Shown here: positions 13,960 through 16,878 of the stretch, piece after piece | Numbering within the stretch: position 1 is the stretch's first letter | Layout: the number at the start of each line of letters is the position of its first letter | NCBI GenBank assembly: GCA_945885485.1 | Contig: CAMCYT010000032.1 | Span: forward strand, 1-16,878 | Source of the DNA: Prosthecobacter debontii | GTDB lineage: Bacteria; Verrucomicrobiota; Verrucomicrobiia; Verrucomicrobiales; Akkermansiaceae | Direction of reading: 5' to 3' | Length of the DNA: 16,878 nucleotides | Program-made: the position numbers and the translations under genes | The notes under the pieces: generated by a model | The model's input: the letters and a program-made list of their open reading frames with translations, nothing else | What the model was told of the DNA's origin: nothing | Databases searched by the model: none

Positions 13960-14568
13960 ATGGAACAACAACCGCCACCACTCACGCCGGAAGAAGTCGC
14001 GCATCTTTCCGCCGTGGAATATGTTAACTTGGGTCAGCCACAAACGGTGAAGGTTTTTGGGATATTGCATGTGATTTTTGGAGTCTTCGGAGTCCTAATG
14101 GTAGCATGGAGTTTGGTCGTAATAATTTTTGGCAATCCCATGCTTAAATTAATGGGTAATTCGCCTCAAGTTCAGATCCAAACAAGGCTAGAAGCTGAAA
14201 TGCTGCCATACACTCTGGTAGGGCTGGTTGTAATGATCATTCTAACAGCGCTCATTTTGATTGCTGGTTTTTTACTTTTGAAGCAGCGCAAAAACGCTTT
14301 GAAGTGGTCGAATTATTACGCGTGGAGTTCCATCGCTACGAAACTTATCAATTTGGTGATATCTATCTCCTATATTGTGCCCTTGACCCAAAAAGCCATG
14401 AGCGCAACAACACCTCCGTCTTCGGGCGCGATATTCGGTGCCATGGGGCCAATGATGATTTTGTCCCTAGTGGTAGGATTTGCTTTTAGCCTCGTCTACC
14501 CCGTCCTTACACTGATTCTGCTAAATAGACCTTTCGTCAAAACATGGTTTGCGAACCAGCAAAGTTGA
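13960..14568 (+). CDS. Unrecognised membrane protein with four predicted helices
   Basis: I do not recognise this 202-residue protein. A polar, Pro-rich N-terminus (MEQQPPPLTPEEVAHLSAVE, with the rest of the soluble part to about residue 30) precedes four hydrophobic segments at about 33-58, 84-107, 122-143 and 161-188. The loop at 60-80 is polar and the C-terminus is short. No metal-binding or catalytic motif stands out. The ATG is preceded by AGG at a short distance. It is divergent from the M48 lipoprotein gene and is followed 58 bp later by the DUF2339 membrane protein in the same direction. Confidence 0.8.
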   Translation: MEQQPPPLTPEEVAHLSAVEYVNLGQPQTVKVFGILHVIFGVFGVLMVAWSLVVIIFGNPMLKLMGNSPQVQIQTRLEAEMLPYTLVGLVVMIILTALILIAGFLLLKQRKNALKWSNYYAWSSIATKLINLVISISYIVPLTQKAMSATTPPSSGAIFGAMGPMMILSLVVGFAFSLVYPVLTLILLNRPFVKTWFANQQS

Positions 14569-14586
14569 TTTCTTAGTGCTTAATTT

Positions 14587-14607
14587 AAAGTTTCATCCTG
14601 AAGCTTT
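14587..14607 (+). terminator. Possible weak terminator hairpin
   Basis: AAAGTTTC (14587-14594) and GAAGCTTT (14600-14607) can form an 8-bp stem with one G-U pair around ATCCT. No T-run follows, and the hairpin lies only 19 nt before the next gene. It may as well influence translation of the DUF2339 gene. Confidence 0.25.
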
Positions 14608-14626
14608 ACTGATAAAAGATTGAGGG

Positions 14627-16878
14627 ATGAACTCCCAAGAAGGATCGTTTGAAAAACAAGAGCTGAATCGTCTTCTTGAGCAATTAGAAGTTTTAAGCAT
14701 CCGGCATAACGCGGAGCTGGATTCGATCCGTAAGAGAATGATCGAATTGGAAGCGAAGTTTTCAGGGGCTCCCCAAGCGGCACCGGAACTGGCGACCGTA
14801 TCTGAAGAGCCGGTATCAACCGGCGCTCTCCCGCCTCCGCTTCCAATATTCTCCGCTCTCAAGCAAGCGAAGCTTTCCCAAGCTCCTGACCTTTCCGCCT
14901 TCATTGAATCAAAGCTTGCCCAAGTTCCTGCGGCGACGGCTGAAGAGATTCCCGCGCCGGTGGTAGAGCAATTTTCCGAAGTCCAACCCAAGCCGGATGC
15001 ATCCTTCGAGCTCGATTTTGGAAAGGTCTGGTTTGTTCGGATCGGGATTGTGATTTTGCTCACAGGCTTGGTGTTTCTCGGAAACTACGCCTATCAAAAC
15101 TGGATCAAAGACATGTCCAACGGTGTGCGTCTGACCGCGCTTTTTCTCTGTGCGGGAGTTCTCGCTGAAACGGGAAGGCGTCTTGCCAAAAAAGACAATC
15201 TCCATCGCTTCGGGGAAGTTTTGTTAGCCGGCGGTATGGCATTTTTCTATTACTGCACCTTTGCGGCGCACCACGTGTCGCGGCTAAAGGTGATCGATAG
15301 TCCAGTGCTCGGTGCATCGTTATTGTTCATGTCCGCTGGCGCGATTGCGGCGGTTTCATGGATACGCCAAGCCAAGATCACCGCAGCGTTCGGTCTCGTG
15401 CTAGCTGCTTACGCGACCATGCTTCAGCCGATCGGTTGGATGTCTTGCGTATCGAATCTTCTGTTAGCTGCGATCGGTTTGTTCTTCATGCTCAAACCCG
15501 GCTGGGCAGGGGCAGGCTGGGCGTCAATGCTCGGGACTTACGCCGCGTTTTTGGGATCACAAATCCTCGGGTTTATCCAAGACGATTACACATCTGATCC
15601 ACTCGCCATCTTGTGGTTTCTCCCGCCGTTATGGGTGATGTTTGCGATTCCTGGAATGCTGGGCCGTTATCGTGAAAGCCTCTCGGATCGCGCGCGCGCA
15701 TGGTTCACTGGCGTCAACAACGTCTTATTTTTCCTCATGTTCTCGGCGTTGTGGATCGATCAATACGACCAAGCAGGCTACTGGAAAGTCGCCGCTGTTT
15801 TTGGTTCATTTCTGTTAGGCTTGGGCATGATCGGTCGTCGCCAAGACACGATCGCGGGTGGTGTGAATATTTCCCAAGGGCTTGCAGTTGCGACGTTTGC
15901 GATTGTTTTGAAACTCGATGGCCATCAGCTCGCGTTGGTGCTCGCGATTGAGTCGCTCATGCTTGCGATTGCCGCATGGAAATTCCGGAGTCGCAGCGAA
16001 GTGGTTTTCTCGCTGCTATCGGGATTGGGCGGCGCGGGTTTGCTGGTGCTCAACAACGGATCACTTTTGCAAGCAACCCCGATCTGGAGTATTTCCCTAA
16101 CAGCTTTGATGATCGCCGCAGCGTCCATTGTCATGGTGAGAGTAAAACCGATACTCGAAAGCTTTCAGGATTTTGTGCGTGTTTCGGGGGCGCTGCTTCT
16201 AATCGCAGCCGCACTTGTCGCAAATCATCTTTGTCTTTTCCGGCTCGAACCTTCAACCGGATTAGTTACAGCGGGCCTGCTTTCCGGATTGCTTTCGTTA
16301 GCGCATCTGAAGCTCGATCCTAAACGCCTACAGCGGGAAAGCATTTGGATTTCGCTGTGGTATTTGAGCGTCTCGGTATGGATGGGGTTTCGTGTGGAAA
16401 GCATGTGGCCGCTGGGCGTGATGGCAGCGCTTACGCTTGCGATCTGTTGGTTGTGGCATCGCCAGCCAGAGACGGAATCCGAAGATCCCAGCCTCGATCT
16501 TGCTTATCATCCGGAGCTGCCCGCATGGTTGTTTTCAGCTGCGGTCACATTCTTTGTCTGGCAAGTCGCGACCGATCTGAGTCCGAACTTTCATGAGAAT
16601 TTTCTATACAACCAAGTGGCGGCCTTCGTGCTTTTGGCGGTTGCGATTTTCATCCGCTGCCCGCGCTTGATCCTCACAACAGCAGTTCTTGGATTTTTAA
16701 GTCTCAGCCTGTTGTTAGAACCTAGCGGGCGTGTCACCTCGCATATTTTTGCAACGGTCTTCATCGCCTTCGCAGCCGCCGTGTTGCTTCATAGTCTATG
16801 GATTCGCGCGAATACCCCGATATTGCTCCGCTATATTTCATCCACGGTTTTCCGTATTACAGCATTTGTTGCCTACAT
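14627..16878 (+). CDS. DUF2339-family polytopic membrane protein (3' partial)
   Basis: The frame from the ATG at 14627 stays open for 750 codons to the right edge, so the C-terminus is missing. A TGA two codons upstream fixes this ATG as the first possible start; GAGGG directly abuts it, an unusually short spacing. Residues about 5-45 look like a short coiled coil (QELNRLLEQLEVLSIRHNAE), 46-130 is an Ala/Pro/Glu-rich linker, and from FGKVWFVRIGIVILLTGLVF (131-150) a long series of membrane helices follows. The opening FG-K-x-x-x-x-R-I-G helix and the next RLTALFLCAGVLAETGRRLA match DUF2339 (PF10101), whose function is unknown. The linker holds a 19-bp direct repeat with two mismatches (14870-14888 and 14912-14930) encoding KLSQAP/KLAQVP. 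Typical family members run to roughly 850-1000 residues. Confidence 0.85.
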   Translation, partial: MNSQEGSFEKQELNRLLEQLEVLSIRHNAELDSIRKRMIELEAKFSGAPQAAPELATVSEEPVSTGALPPPLPIFSALKQAKLSQAPDLSAFIESKLAQVPAATAEEIPAPVVEQFSEVQPKPDASFELDFGKVWFVRIGIVILLTGLVFLGNYAYQNWIKDMSNGVRLTALFLCAGVLAETGRRLAKKDNLHRFGEVLLAGGMAFFYYCTFAAHHVSRLKVIDSPVLGASLLFMSAGAIAAVSWIRQAKITAAFGLVLAAYATMLQPIGWMSCVSNLLLAAIGLFFMLKPGWAGAGWASMLGTYAAFLGSQILGFIQDDYTSDPLAILWFLPPLWVMFAIPGMLGRYRESLSDRARAWFTGVNNVLFFLMFSALWIDQYDQAGYWKVAAVFGSFLLGLGMIGRRQDTIAGGVNISQGLAVATFAIVLKLDGHQLALVLAIESLMLAIAAWKFRSRSEVVFSLLSGLGGAGLLVLNNGSLLQATPIWSISLTALMIAAASIVMVRVKPILESFQDFVRVSGALLLIAAALVANHLCLFRLEPSTGLVTAGLLSGLLSLAHLKLDPKRLQRESIWISLWYLSVSVWMGFRVESMWPLGVMAALTLAICWLWHRQPETESEDPSLDLAYHPELPAWLFSAAVTFFVWQVATDLSPNFHENFLYNQVAAFVLLAVAIFIRCPRLILTTAVLGFLSLSLLLEPSGRVTSHIFATVFIAFAAAVLLHSLWIRANTPILLRYISSTVFRITAFVAY

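Noticed and set aside
14580..15317. Several minus-strand frames of 70-156 codons
   Set aside because: They are antisense to the continuous 750-codon DUF2339 frame, which has clear membrane helices and a family match.

Overview
The window most likely comes from a bacterium of the Verrucomicrobiota (PVC superphylum). The strongest sign is the 1.1-kb-residue protein at 3410-6781, which joins a 'membrane-bound dehydrogenase' beta-propeller, HEAT repeats and a C-terminal c-type heme site, an architecture characteristic of Verrucomicrobia and Planctomycetes. The long cyanobacterial/plant-like IspH and the general lack of strong Shine-Dalgarno sites fit this. The lineage is inferred from gene content only. 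I saw no tRNA, rRNA, CRISPR array or intact insertion sequence.

Layout. 1-867 (+): 3' part of a membrane protein ending in an enediyne-type hotdog thioesterase. 894-1204 (+): an orphan 'Unstab_antitox' antitoxin with its own promoter, bracketed by a 17-bp imperfect direct repeat, with its toxin missing. 1205-3339 (-): a tight run higB-higA-ispH-Dabb, so a toxin-antitoxin pair sits directly upstream of an isoprenoid gene that is normally essential. 3378-3401: perfect inverted repeat, probably the higBA operator. 3410-6781 (-): the large PVC-type cytochrome/HEAT protein. 6782-7221: non-coding, holding a nested palindromic element. 7222-9569 (-): hipB-hipA followed 9 bp later by a YwaF/TIGR02206 (TMEM164-like) membrane protein, with a repeated TGCGCA operator candidate upstream. 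9752-10990 (-): M16 zinc peptidase. 11094-12302 (+): RlmI-like rRNA cytosine methyltransferase. 12368-13006 (+): exported rhodanese-like protein. 13060-13857 (-): M48 lipoprotein protease. 13960-14568 (+): four-helix membrane protein of unknown function. 14627-16878 (+): DUF2339 polytopic membrane protein, running off the window.

Most genes are housekeeping or envelope genes: isoprenoid synthesis, rRNA modification, periplasmic and membrane proteolysis, and electron transfer. The accessory signal is three toxin-antitoxin loci of different families within about 8.7 kb (one broken, two apparently intact), each with a palindrome in or near its promoter region, plus the nested palindromic element. 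I found no clearly new multi-gene system. The points most worth checking are the thioesterase-membrane fusion at the left edge, the coupling of higBA to ispH, the membrane protein appended to hipBA, and an over-represented hexamer (TGTTAG/CTAACA).
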